Source: Nephromyces sp. MM_2019 (Eukaryota > Apicomplexa > Aconoidasida > Nephromycida). From it: 41,723 nt of DNA. Location of the stretch: positions 1 to 41,723 of the forward strand of contig JADHZB010000541.1 in NCBI GenBank assembly GCA_015657535.1. The letters are read 5' to 3'. Positions 1 through 12,866 of the stretch are shown here, piece after piece. How positions within the stretch are numbered: the stretch's first letter is position 1; each line of letters begins with the position of its first letter. Position numbers and translations under genes: made by a program. A model generated the notes under the pieces. The model ran no database searches. It saw only the letters and a list, made by a program, of their open reading frames with translations, and was not told where the DNA came from.

Positions 1-61
<61 letters not shown>

Positions 62-100
62 TATGTGTGTATGTGTGTATGTGTGTATGTGTGTAAGATA

Positions 101-135
<35 letters not shown>

Positions 136-153
136 GTGTATGTGTGTAAGATA

Positions 154-187
<34 letters not shown>

Positions 188-251
188 TATGTGTGTGTGT
201 GAGTATGATATGTGTTTCTCTTTTATATTTCGAATTTCTTACACATTTCAG
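1..251. repeat. (TG)n microsatellite, intron of AP-3 mu gene
   Basis: A pure (GT)n run fills 1-54, followed by imperfect TGTGTA and TGTG runs to about 210. The stretch ends in a TTCAG acceptor directly before the first visible AP-3 mu exon, so it is the 3' part of an intron. Confidence 0.9.
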
Positions 252-3200
252 GTAATGAAGTTACAGTGGATGTGCAAGAATTTATCAACTGCACGGTTGA
301 CAGGTATCTTAGAAACACTTATAGCACATATACATAAATACACACACACACATAAATACACACACACACATAAATACACACATACACATGTATACACATA
401 CATAAATACACATATATCTATATATAGACACACACACATTTTGTTATTAGGAGTGGTAAACTTATTAATTCCTCTCTATCTGGTGAAATAAATGTAAACA
501 GCAAGGTAAGTACACACACATATATATACTTTTTATTTGAATTAAAAAATTTAAATATGTGTATATAAATGTATTGTTTTGTATATGTGTGTACGTGTGT
601 ATATGTGTGTGCATGTATGTGTATATATACATATGAATCTCTATGTATAGAATATGTGTATATATTTATGATTGTGTACACTTGGTTTGATTATGACTGT
701 GTGTGTATATATTAAATATTTTTATTAGTTAAATGATCGCCCTCAAGTATGCCTTCATTTGAAGAATTCATCAATCTTAAAAAATGCAGGATTCCACACA
801 TCTGTCAGGTAATTTGACCTACATACACATATATATATATATATATGTGTGTGTATAGGTCCTTGTATGTATGTGTGTGTATATATCTGTGTCTATGTGT
901 GTGTATATGTCTGTGTGTATGTGTGTGTGTATGCTTTCAAAGATATTAAAAATTACACAAATAGCTGAGTCACATCATTTATATACACCTTTTTTAAACC
1001 ATCAGGCTTACACACATAAATATTTGAATATATCCTCATACACACACATATCCATACACACACATTTTATAGGACATCTCGTTTAGAGAGTGAGCAAAAG
1101 ATTACATTTATACCCCCCGATGGAAAATTCTTATTGGCCTCTTATTGGTTTGTTATTTTCTCTATAGATTACATCACACACACACACACACCAATACAAA
1201 CAATCACACACAAATACAAACAATTACACAGAAATACAAACAATCACACACAAACACAAATAATCACACACAAACACAAATAATCACACACAAATACAAA
1301 CACAACTTTATCATATAGATATATAAAAATTATAATTAAGAATGGAATACTCAAGCAAAAACTAGACAACTTTTTGTGTATATATCTACAATATTTTATA
1401 TGTATGTAACTGTATTTATATATAAATATATAACATTCAATGAACACACACACTGTGTGTAAAATTTTTCAAATTTGTATAGGCAACCAAACACTGAGAT
1501 TTATTTACCACTATTATTAAAGGGTTCACTTATTAATTCGGAAAAAGAGGTTATCATACAAATAGATACACATTGTGTATTATTTTATTCATTCTTCACA
1601 CACACACACACCATATACTCTCTTTATTCAAATTACATACAAACGAGATTCATATAATTTACATATACACACACATACAACATGGCTTCACACACATATT
1701 AAAGGCAAAGGCACTCTACATACATACCCGAAATATTTTTACACACAAAATCCTTTACATATATTTAACCAAATTCAAAAGTCTTTTTACACACACACAC
1801 TTTAAACAAATTGAAACACACATACATACACACCTCTAAACACACACACACACATATCTTACACACATACACATAAAACAGAAATCAGGTAACCTTGAGC
1901 TTACACTCAGTGTCACACACAGAGTAGGCCTTGTTAACTCCTCTATAAATTCAAAGGAGATAAGAGATGTGACTGTTAATTTACCCCTTCCAAAGTGATC
2001 GCCTTATTTATTTATTTAGTAGAATTATAATCTCATGCACACACACACACACGCACATAGATACACACAGAAACCAACACACACAAATACACCTAACACA
2101 ACACAAACAGTAATTACACACATACTCACTTTGCACACTTTTACGCACACTTTTACACATTTATACACATACACACACTCTGCACACCTACACACACAGA
2201 CACACACACATACATTACACACATACACCTACACTTACACACACATTGCACATATAAACGCACACTTTTACGTATACACATTTATACACACAAACACACC
2301 TTGCATACTTACACACTCACACACACACATACTTATAATATTTTATTTATGCTTAATTATGATTATATTTTAGTTATGTAAGCAATGTTAATATTTTTGC
2401 AACCCAAGGGATAATGACTTTTGACCCTATAGAAAAAGTAAGAAGTATGTGTGTATTTCATAATGTGTAACTTTGTGATTTTACTTTTTACACAAAAACA
2501 TGTGCTTGTATACATATATATGTTTATATGTAGATGTGTATATACATATGTGTGTGCGTATACATATGTGTCTATAGTTTGAATTAAATTTTATACATAT
2601 TATTACTAAGGTGTTATCTTGGGAAATCGGTACAATTTCAAGCTCTATGGGCCATATACGAGCCAATGGAGAGGTTAAACTATATATATACATGCACACA
2701 CATATATAAATACATATCTATATACATCTATGTATATATAAATATATATACACACATCTAAATATATATATATATATACATATATATTAGGTAAACTACA
2801 TAGAGGATAATCTCAAGTCATCTCTGATAAGAAAACTCCCTTCTTCAAGCCGGTATAAAATTATTTACATTTACACACAATTTTACACACATTCAAGTGT
2901 GTGTTATATATATGTGTATGCTTAGGATACTTGCACACATATATTAATCAACCTTTTTACATACATCTAGCTACTACACAACTTTAGTCAATTTACTACC
3001 TAATGTTATTCACTCACACACACACATTATACCCACCCTTTATACACAGACACACTATATACATTCCTTACACACACAAATTATATCCACTCACTTTACA
3101 CACACACTAGACACACTTTCTGCACACACATACTATTAATTTGATTAACTTATTTAACTATTAATACACACCAGGTTGTGTGCAGGATTACAATTTAAGT

Positions 3201-3702
3201 TCCCAGAATGGACTATCTCAGACCTGAAGGTCACTCTATTTATCATTACACACACACACACATATTTACATATAAATATATATGTAAAAACACATGCACA
3301 CAAAGGGGCAAATCAACACACAGAAACACACATACAAATGAACGCACACAAACATACAAATGAACGCACACAAACATACAAATGAACGCATACAAACATA
3401 CATAAGCAAACACACACAACAAAAATTACATACTCACATACACATACATACACACCCAGACACACATACATATACATATACACACACTAATATACTAAAT
3501 AACTTTACATAATTCACATCTTAAAACATACACATAGGTTGAAAAAATTGAGATATCATCTGTTAACTATTCAGCTAGTCAGATATGTAATTATTCAACC
3601 TCTTCAGGTATATACTACACATTTTATCACACACACAATAAGTTTTGTAATATATATATATATGTGTGTATATGTACAGGGTGTGTGGAAATTCGACTAT
3701 AA
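252..3702 (+). CDS. AP3M: AP-3 complex mu subunit, C-terminal mu-homology domain (5' part outside window)
   Basis: This is the medium chain of the AP-3 adaptor, which selects Tyr-based sorting signals on vesicles of the Golgi/endosomal system. Exons that fit in phase are 252-303, 451-505, 729-808, 1073-1147, 1483-1549, 1882-1994, 2374-2437, 2611-2673, 2791-2852, 3175-3229, 3538-3607 and 3680-3702. Together they give about 259 codons, the size of one complete mu-homology domain. Readable landmarks in order are NEVTVDVQEFINCTVDRSGK, FHTSVR, ESEQKITFIPPDGKF, MTFDP, VLSWEIG, LQFKF and the terminal GCVEIRL before TAA. Known mu chains end in a similar G-x-x-E/Q-V-R motif. The short spacing between the CLHLKN strand and FHTSVR fits AP-3 better than AP-1, AP-2 or AP-4; this is family knowledge recalled, not searched. 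The N-terminal longin-like half must lie upstream. Introns carry TG or CA runs. The last two junctions rest on phase and the C-terminal motif. Confidence 0.85.
2035..2334. repeat. CA-rich low-complexity tract in AP-3 mu intron
   Basis: Imperfect CACA/TACACA repeats fill most of the intron between exons 1882-1994 and 2374-2437. Open frames across it are repeat artefacts. Confidence 0.85.
3335..3400. repeat. 22-bp tandem repeat, three copies
   Basis: Three nearly identical copies of CAAATGAACGCACACAAACA plus TA lie in the AP-3 mu intron between exons 3175-3229 and 3538-3607. Confidence 0.85.
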
Positions 3703-4475
3703 TTCTACAATAATATCTCATCACTTTACACATATACTGGACAAGTGATTCATAATTTTTGTGTGTCTAAACAACAAGAATTTATATTTTGTCATAATAT
3801 ACATTAAAGCAAACATATATAATTTTACATCATCAATATCTACACACACACATACATTTATAAATATAAACAAATAGATCTTTTATAACATCTAAACTAA
3901 TATTGAAAATATTTTAACTAAAAAATATATTAAAATTTTTTACACATTTTCATATAGAGTAATATTCTACACATTTGAATTATACCTCAAATCTGCATAT
4001 ATATCTATATATTTATATATACGTGTGTGTATGTGTTTGTACATGTATATATATATGTTTATATATATGTATGTGTCCTTGTGCGTATATGTATATGTGT
4101 GTATAAGTGGGTATGGGGTGTTTACATGAGTATGTGTGTGACTGGGTGGTTGTACCTGTTTATGTGTATGCTGGTTTATGTGTGTATATTTGTTTATGTG
4201 TGTACTAATGTAGACTTGTATCTGTACCTATGTATGTTTTTGTGTGTATGTATGTGTGGTTGTAGATAAGTGTGTATTGAGTTGTATGTAGGAGCTTATG
4301 TTGTATAAATGTGTGTATAGAAGTGCTTGTGTGCTTATACATATGTGTGTATGTTTGAATATACATATTTATATATATGTGTGTGTGTGTATTTTTAAAT
4401 ATATAAATTAAGACTTAATCAAGTAATAAGTAGACTCTCTTTGATAAGTCAGTGTGTTATAACTTGTATTGTGTT

Positions 4476-4573
4476 AATGAAAAATTTTTTACACAATTTT
4501 AATTGCACTTTAAATTTTACACACAATGAAAAATTTTTTACACAATTTTAATTGCACTTTAAATTTTACACAC
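4476..4573. repeat. 49-bp tandem duplication
   Basis: Two adjacent, essentially identical 49-bp copies beginning AATGAAAAATTTTTTACACA and ending in ACACA are seen. It is a recent duplication in non-coding DNA. Confidence 0.9.
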
Positions 4574-4711
4574 AACGATTATTACAGATATCAATTCAAA
4601 ATAATTAATAAATATTACTAATATATATATATATACACTTTTTTAAAGAGATCTTTTAAGATAATAGGTGTATTTTATCGTGTAAATGTATATAATTTGA
4701 CTCTAAGTTTA

Positions 4712-4713
<2 letters not shown>

Positions 4714-4768
<55 letters not shown>
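4714..4768. repeat. (TG)n microsatellite
   Basis: An uninterrupted TG dinucleotide run of about 27 units lies between the AP-3 mu and TTL genes. Confidence 0.95.
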
Positions 4769-4771
<3 letters not shown>

Positions 4772-5107
4772 AGTACATATGTGTGTTTTGTCTATTTATA
4801 TATCTATGTTGGTGTATGTGTGTGTAAAAATAAATTAAATTTAAAATATGCAAAAACTTAAATTGCTCTCAAACTTAATTAGTTTATAGAAATCTAACAT
4901 ATTTCAAATTTCATTGAAAGTTTATCAAATTTGTTTGTATGGTCTGCACACTCTGTTGCTAAAAACACACATACACACACTTGTACATACACACAAAACA
5001 AAGATATTTTAATGCATTTATCATAAGCCAAACAATACAAAATGGTAAAAAAAACAGTGTGTGTAAAAACTTTGAATGTTTAGATAAGTGTGTGTGTGTG
5101 TAGCGAA

Positions 5108-8100
5108 ATGAAATGTTTGCATGTATGTGTGTCTGTTAAATTTTATAAACCTGTTGTATGTGTAAATAAAAATATTTAAAATAATAAATTAAATTGTTTT
5201 TTATTAAGAGCTCAACTCAGGTTACTGAATCAAATTGTTCTGCACCAGAATCTAACCAATACACTGTAAGGCCTAGAAATAATATATGTGTGTGTATGTG
5301 TGTGTAGGTGTGTGTAGGTGTGTCTATTCATATAAGTGCGTGTATCTGTGTGTGTGTGTATTTGTATGTGTATGTGCAAGGTTACAAATCGGTGTGTGTG
5401 TGTATGTGTGAATATATGTGCAAGGGTGCAAGCTTGTGTGTGTGTGTGTGTGTTTGTTAATATTTGTGTTTTTTAGATCAAAATATATCCAGGAAATAAT
5501 TCTGAACTTATATCTCGAGTTATTCGAGAAACAAGAAAATGGTAAAGTTCATTTAAATGATATTAAAATAATATTCAAAAATATGTGTGTAAAATTTGAG
5601 GTGAAAAGTATATGTTTTATTTTCAAATTAACTTGAAAGTTGGAAAAAAATGTGTGTATGTAAACAGTAGATTGAAATTTTTAGACGCAAATTGTTTGTC
5701 ATGTTAATAAACTATCAATAAATAAATTGAAAATTTACTCAAATGTTTATATATGCACATATCTGTGTAAATTTAAACAGTACAATATATATATCTTGTA
5801 CACATTTGTTTATTTCATGAGTTTATATATCTTATACAACTCTCAAACACACCCACACTCACACACATCTTCATTTACATCAAGACCTTTTCAAATATAA
5901 TTATATATATATATATGTTTATAGTTATCCCACCACATATATACACATATGCACCCATATCTCTACACACATCTTCACACATATACACATCTGTGACCAT
6001 ATTTATAAATAATTTTTCTCACAAATACAAATTCCCATTTACCCCCCAACATATATATTTACACCCACCAAAACACACCCACACACACACACATACACAC
6101 ACATATACACACGCACACACACACACATACATACACACACGCACACACACTTATATATATATTTATATAGGTGGAAAACAATTAATTTGAATTCAAATGA
6201 AAAAATTGATATAATTTGGCGTCAAAATATGACACATCAAAAGTGGTCAAAAATAAATAAAAATGAAATGATAAACCACATTGAAAAAAATTATGAAATT
6301 TGTACAAAGAGTCGATTATTAATAAATTTATTTAATTTTTGTCAGGTTTGTGTGTGTGCGTATATGTGTGTGTGTATGTATGTGTGTGTGTGTATGTATG
6401 TGTTTGTGTGTGTGTGCATGTGTATATGTACAGGTGAGTGATTTAGGTCAAGCAATGTGAAACGTTATTCAATTAACATATTGAATATAAAACAATAATA
6501 AGGAAAATGATAAACACAAACAGCTAGATTTTTATATATAATTTAATTTTAAGTGTTATTTTCCAAGCGTGTACGTATATGTAAATAAATTCAGCTAAAA
6601 TGTATAATTTTTACACACACATATATGTTGTACAAACACACACACACATAATTATATTATTTACACACACATTTTTTTTTAGAAAAAACATATTGACCCA
6701 CTCAAATTCTTACCACTAACATTTTTGATATATAGCCCACATCATTTAAAATATTCAAGTAAAGATTATCAAAAATTTTGTTCAAATTTTCATGAATTAC
6801 AATGTGTAAGTTATATATATATAATTTAAAAATCACTGTACATATACATTTTAATTATATCTAAAACATTTATCAATTTTCATACACATATACACACATG
6901 CGTAATGTATACGTAACATTAGTGATACATATAATATATATATTTCTAATTTAGTGTATACAATCTATACTATATTTATATATAATGATATGTGTCCTAT
7001 ATATATATTGTATAGATCATAATGATGTGTATATTATATAAACTATATATAATGATGTGTATGATATTTAAACTATATATATATATATTTGATGTGTAGA
7101 TTCTATATATTGATATGTGCACTGTGTAAACTATGTATATATATGTGTGTAGACTCTAGGTATTGATGTTTATATTATATAAACTAAAAATATACATATG
7201 TTTATATATAAACATGTGTGTACTATATATTGTATATATAATAAAGTATATAGTGTTTATATAGAAAAAAAATGTGTAAATAATTTTTTTTTAAATAATC
7301 AAAAGTTTATATATATTTAAATATGCATATATACATATATAGGGCTTGGGTAGCTATATACAAATCTACCCTAAAAATTCATCAAATATTTCTACACACA
7401 ACAAAATTAATATAAAAACACTAAAAAATTTGGATGGAGATGAAAATAATTTGTGGATATTAAAACCAGCTTCATTAAGTCGTGGTAGAGGTATACAATT
7501 AATTAGAAACATTGAGGAGTTAGAAAATCATATATATAATTACACACCACAATATATGAAGTGGAATTTGAAAAAAAATCATCACACACATCTTAAACTC
7601 CCAGTGAATATTACTCATCATACATATATTACCAATCACAAACACACTACACCTTACATACATACTGCACCTCACACACATACTACACCTCACACACATA
7701 CTACACCTCACACACACACTACACCTCACACCCACACAACATCTCACACACACACAACATCTCACACCCACACTACACCTAACACCCACACTACACCTCA
7801 CACCCACACTACACCTCATACACACACTACACCTCATACACACACTACACCTCATACACACACTACACCTCATACACACACTACACCTCATACACACACT
7901 ACATCTCACATACACACTACACCTCAAAAAAATTGCACACAAATTATTGAACAACCTTATAATACTAAACTAGTTAAAATTGATATTGAAAATAGCCCTA
8001 AAACAAGGGTAGAGACTAAAGCTACTAGAAATCATGTAAAATTGATATTTTGAATGTTTTAATGTGTAAAATTGTGTGTGTGTGGGGTGGGTAAGGTTTG

Positions 8101-11100
8101 TGTGTATGTGTGTGGAGTGGGTAAGGCTTGTGTGTATATGTGTGGGGTGGGTAAGGGTTGTGTGTATGTGTGTGGAGAGAGATGGTATAATTTTGTGTGT
8201 GGTGATGGTGCATCTATATATGTATGTGTGTGTGTAAGAGGATGACATATAATGTATGTATTTAAGATTGATATATATGAATATGTGTGTGTATAAGTTC
8301 GAATGGGTTGAGATATAATATCCTATGTGTCATAGTTACATATATATATATATATATATATATTTATATGATTGGTTTATCATTTTTCATAAAATTATGT
8401 GTGTAGGTAAAAAAATCATGTGAGATATATATAATATGTATAAAATAAACTCTAGATAGATAATGCGTGTAAATATTAGCCACATATTTAAATGTGTGTG
8501 TAGGTTTTTACAAAAAATGAAACTATTAATAAATCAAAGATTTCAAATCAAATTGTAAAAGGCAATCAAATTTCACTAATAATTCAACCAGTTAATTCAA
8601 TACAAGTAGTTGCTTTGGAAAATTCGAATCGAGTTAACTTTACTTATAAATATATGTATATAAAAGTTGTTACTGTGTGTGTTTGTATGTATATGTATGT
8701 GTGTGTGTGTGTATATATATATAGTGTGTATATTGAGGGTGTAAACCGAGGGTATTTATTATGGGTGTATATTGAGAGTGAATGATGAGGTGTGTATTAA
8801 GGCTATATATGTGTTGATGGTGTCTAATAAGCGTGTATATAATATGTGTGTACAATGTATGTATAACATGTGTATATCATGTGTACAATGTGTGTATAAC
8901 ATGTGTATCATGTATGTACAATGTGTAAGTGCCCTATGCATAGTGTGTCAAAGTAAAAGGTATATATATGTGTTTATACGTGTGCATATAATATGTATAT
9001 ATATATGTTTACATATCATCTGCATGTGTAAGAGGTATATACTTATGTATATATATATATATGTGTGTGTGTAAATATCATTATATAAATAGGTGTGTAA
9101 ACGCCAAATATCATCAAAATGTAACAACAGAGTACAGGATAAAAATTGTTGTAAAGTAAACGAATGGGTCGTACAAAAATATATTGCAAATCCTTTGTTG
9201 TTTCATGGTAGAAAATTTGGTAAGTTTTAAACTTATTTAGGTGTGTGTATAATATCAATGCCTAGTGGTGTGTGTAATTTGTAATGTGTGTGGATGTGTG
9301 GGTGGAAAAATTTGTGTGTCAAAATGTGTGTGTAAAAATATGTGTGTTAAGATGTGTGTGCTAAAATTTATGTGTGAAAATTTGTTTGTCAAAATATGCG
9401 AATGAAATTATGTGTGTCAAGATATGTGTCAAAATTTGTGTGTCAAAATGTGTGTCAAAATTTGTGTGTGAAGATGTGTGTGTCAAAATATGCGTATGAA
9501 ATTATGTGTGTGAAGATATGTGTGTGAAGATATATATGGAGTATAATTAAATTGATGTGCGTATTGATTGAAATCTATGTCATTATAAAATGTATTTGAG
9601 TGTGTATGTGTGTGAAAATTGATTAATACTCAATTTTATGCTAAATAATTGAAAAATAAAACTAAAGTATATAAATGTGTTAAGAATATAGTTATTTTTC
9701 AAGAAATGTGTGTATAAGCATTAATGTATACTATATGTATGCTTATATATATATATATATAGTGTGTGTGTGTGTGTGTGTTTTTATATATATTAAACAG
9801 ACCTTCGTATTTTCACTGCAATAACAAATGATTTGAAAGTGTATGTGTATAAAGAGGGTTATGTAAAAACAGCAGCAGAATCATTTAATTTAGATCGGGA
9901 TAATTGGGGTGAACATTGATAAATTGTGTGTGTGTGTGTATGTGTGTAGGCTGGTGGGAGTATGTGGGTTGGGGTGTGTGTCTCTGTGTTTGTGTGTGTG
10001 TATGAGTGTAGCCTGGTGGGAGTATGTGGGTTGGGGTGTGTGTCTCTGTGTGTGTGTGTGTGTGTCTATATATATGTATATATATATGTGTGTGTGTGTG
10101 TGTGTTTGGGTTGGTGAGTGTCTGGCTATGTAGGTGGGTATATGGGGGTGTTAATTTTGTGAGTGTAAGTAAAATATGTGTGCTATTTGTATATGTATCA
10201 ATTATGTGTGGATTAAGTGTGCATGTGATAAAAATGTGTATAAATCATAAAATTATAAGTTGTTTAAGTAAATTCTGTGTGTGTTTATAAAAGTATATTA
10301 TATTTAGGTGTGAGTTTGTGTGTATAAAAATATTATATGTAATATTACAATGTGTATAATCATAGATAACGCCTTTGTACATCTTACAAATAATGCAATT
10401 CAAAAATATGGCCCTAATTATGGTGTGTAAGAACTATTACTATATCAACGATGATGTGTGTGTGTGTATAAATAAATAGGTGATCATGTAAATTTATTAT
10501 GTGTGTATATAAAAATAGTTGATAGCTAAATGTGTGTATATATGTAAATAGGTGATTATTTATATCTATTATGTATGTGTGTGATTACATATGTGATGGT
10601 TATATATAATTAAATATATGTATGTATATATGTATGTATATATGTATGTATATATGTATGTAATTATGTATAGCTAAATGTGTGTGCTCAAAATTGTGTT
10701 GTGTGTATATATTTGTGTGTGTGTATGTATATATTTGTGTGTGTGTATATATATATTGTGTGTGTATATATTTTTGTGTGTTTGTATATATTTGTGTGTG
10801 TGTGTGTATATATTGTGTGTGTGTATATTTTTGTGTGTTTGTATATATTTGTGTGTGTGTATATATTTGGGTGTGTGTTTATATTTGTGTGTGTTTAAAT
10901 CTACACATTTAGGCCTATATGAAAAAGGTAATCAAATTGGATTTGATGAATTTCAACATTATATAGATAATACACACAGTGGCCCCAAATTAAATCTAAG
11001 AAATGAAATTATGGCCCAAATTAAAGAAATTGTTAAAATTTCAATGCAGTCAGTAGCGTTGATTATAGATCAAAACAAAAGTAAAAATTCATTCGAATTA

Positions 11101-12866
11101 TTTGGGTTAGATAATTTATTGTATATATTATATATCTTATCATAAATATATACACACACATCATCATAAGGTTAGATATCACATATATATATATATATAT
11201 ATATATGTGTGTTGCGTAATGTTACCCCAAAGCATATTGTGTAACATCTTTTGAAAAAATAATTTGAAATATTTCCTTTAAATAAAAATGTGTACATACC
11301 ATTCAATTAAACATAAAAATATGTACACACCATATACCTAATAATAAAAATGTGTACACACCATATACCTAACAATAAAAATGTGTACATACCATTCAAT
11401 TAAACATAAAAAAATGTGTACACACTCTACACCTCAAAACGAAAATGTGTACACACCTCTATACCATTCCCCTAATTCTAAGGTATGATTTTATATTGGA
11501 TATGAAGGGAAATGTGTGGCTAATCGAAATAAATAGTAATCCCTCATTAGACGAGTCTTCCCCCTTATTAAAAGAATTACTCTTTAATTTGATTGATGAT
11601 TTATTTCGTCTGTGTGTGGACTCAATTTTCCCCCCAAAAACAGAATCTGATAAACTTACTTATAAATCACAACATGTAAGTTTTACACATATTTGTGTGT
11701 ATGGTGTATGTGTAAAATAATTATAATTATAAATCATACTATGTTTAGTTATATACATAGTTGCGTGTACGGTGTGTGTTTAAAATAAATTCGATTACAA
11801 ATCATGCTATGTTTAGTTTCACCCACAGTTGTGTGTGAAACGATTATCCTTAAATGATTTTCTTATATATAATGGTATAATACAATTTACTTGAACTGGG
11901 GTGTGTGTAAATTGCTGATTTAATATAGTAATAATATGGTGTACTTACACTAGGGCGTGTGTGTAAATTGTTTTATAGTGGTGGTGTTGGGAGAGAGAGG
12001 TGTATACAAGAGTAGAAAAGTGTGTGTAAGTATGCTCAACACTGGGATAGCGTAGTGTGTGTGTGTGTGTAGACAGGGGCGGGGAGTCTAAATACATGAG
12101 TATGTGTGTAATAGGGATTGGGGTATATTAGGCTATAGTTGAGTATGTGTATGTTGGAATAGAGTGTTTGTGTGTGTGTGTGTGTAATCTCATGCTTTGG
12201 GGAGTGTGTATGTGTGTAATCTCATGCTTGGGGAGTGTATATGAATGTTTATTCGTTTTTATTTGGCTAGTTTGTGTGTAAATCTTTGTAAGATATAAAT
12301 AAGGTGTATGTGTGCTTTGTATGTGAGATTATTCGAGCTGTATAGTATTGCTTATAAATCGTATGTGTGTAGAAAACAAATACAAATACACGCATGGTGT
12401 TATATTATTAGTTCTATTTGAATTTTCCATGTTTTTTGAGCTATATAATGAGTCAATGTGTGTGTAATATTTCCATTCTAGATTCATGATGTGTGTTTAT
12501 CATCTCTAACATATATTTATGATGTGTGTGTAAAATTATGTTACATTCTATATTGATGATGTGTGTGTAATCTTATGTTGCATTTCATATTGATGGTGTG
12601 TGTGTAAAATTATGTTAGATTCTATATTGATGATGTGTGTATAATGTGTTATATTCTATATTGATGATGTGTGTGTAATATTATGCTGTATTTTATATTG
12701 ATGATGTATGTGTGTCATATAAATCATAAATAAATGTATACATGCTTCAATATATATATATTAGGAATAATAACAAAATGTGTAAATATTATGTTAATAG
12801 GAGTGCAGAGACACACACTTTGAATATGTTATAGACCTAAAGGCGTTCGTTAAGAAATCAATTTGA
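5108..12866 (+). CDS. Tubulin-tyrosine ligase family protein, 13 exons, with large Thr/His/Pro-rich insertion
   Basis: This is an ATP-dependent amino-acid ligase of the TTL family, which adds an amino acid to a tubulin C-terminus. Proposed exons are 5108-5122 (tentative start), 5209-5265, 5477-5541, 6171-6345, 6683-6805, 7343-8035, 8504-8632, 9093-9219, 9801-9908, 10366-10422, 10913-11105, 11483-11675 and 12801-12866. All phases fit, giving about 666 residues against 377 in vertebrate TTL. Motifs in order are IYPGNNSELISRV (N-terminal TTL fold), LWILKPASLSRGRGI (nucleotide-binding lysine region), WVVQKYIANPLLFHGRKFD, DNAFVHLTNNAIQ, YEKGNQIGFDEFQHY and WLIEINSNPSL (Mg-binding Glu and Asn). The YG-x-YE-GN and FELFGYDF stretches resemble TTL proper more than long glutamylases. 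Excess length lies between the RGRGI and WVVQKYI motifs (exons 6-7). The first and last exons are the weakest calls. Confidence 0.87.
7643..7924 (+). repeat. Coding 18-bp tandem repeat inside TTL exon 6
   Basis: About 15 full copies of an 18-bp CA-rich unit stay in the TTL reading frame and encode the hexapeptide HTTPHT with small changes (Ser for Pro, Asn or Tyr for His). The array is open on the opposite strand too. It sits between two conserved ATP-grasp motifs, where a loop could tolerate length change. It may be a real low-complexity insertion of the kind common in AT-rich protists, or it may be spliced out by sites I did not recognise. Confidence 0.9.
8066..8172. repeat. About 33-bp TG/GGGTGGG tandem repeat in TTL intron
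   Basis: Three to four copies of a unit of the form TGTGTGGGGTGGGTAAGG plus TTGTGTGTA occur just after the TTL exon ending at 8035. G-runs on the plus strand recur once per unit. Confidence 0.75.
9264..9540. repeat. TGTGTGTCAAAA-type repeat in TTL intron
   Basis: Many imperfect copies of a 10-20 bp motif alternate TGTGTG with TCAAAAT, TAAAAAT or GAAGAT. The tract lies in the intron after exon 9093-9219, and no exon is visible within it. Confidence 0.75.
11283..11452. repeat. About 35-bp tandem repeat in TTL intron
   Basis: Four to five copies of AATAAAAATGTGTACA followed by CACCATATACCTA or CCATTCAATTAA alternate in the intron before exon 11483-11675. Confidence 0.8.
12473..12710. repeat. 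About 40-50 bp minisatellite in the last TTL intron
   Basis: Five to six imperfect copies of a unit containing TTCTATATTGATGATGTGTG followed by TGTAATATTATGTTA occur just before the last TTL exon (12801-12866). Confidence 0.85.

Larger units (their letters stand above)
3703..5107. other. Intergenic region between AP-3 mu and TTL genes
   Basis: No gene was found here. The stretch holds the AP-3 mu 3' flank, TG-rich DNA (4021-4400), a 49-bp direct duplication (4476-4573), a (TG)n run (4714-4768) and the presumed TTL promoter. The open frame at 4027-4269 is repeat-driven. The polyadenylation site and promoter cannot be placed. Confidence 0.6.

Noticed and set aside
5..202. Cys-Val repeat reading frames such as 5-202, 4027-4269, 9909-10290 and 10678-10912
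   Set aside because: They are translations of (TG)n DNA without splice partners or mixed composition. Only the non-repetitive end of the 10678 frame (10913-11105) is a TTL exon.
3539..3748. Plus-strand frame ending in HILDK
   Set aside because: It overlaps the last two AP-3 mu exons in the wrong phase. Correct splicing ends in GCVEIRL, the expected mu C-terminus.
7520..7954. 144-codon minus-strand frame opposite the TTL repeat
   Set aside because: It is the mirror translation of the 18-bp coding repeat. The plus strand carries conserved TTL motifs in the same exon.
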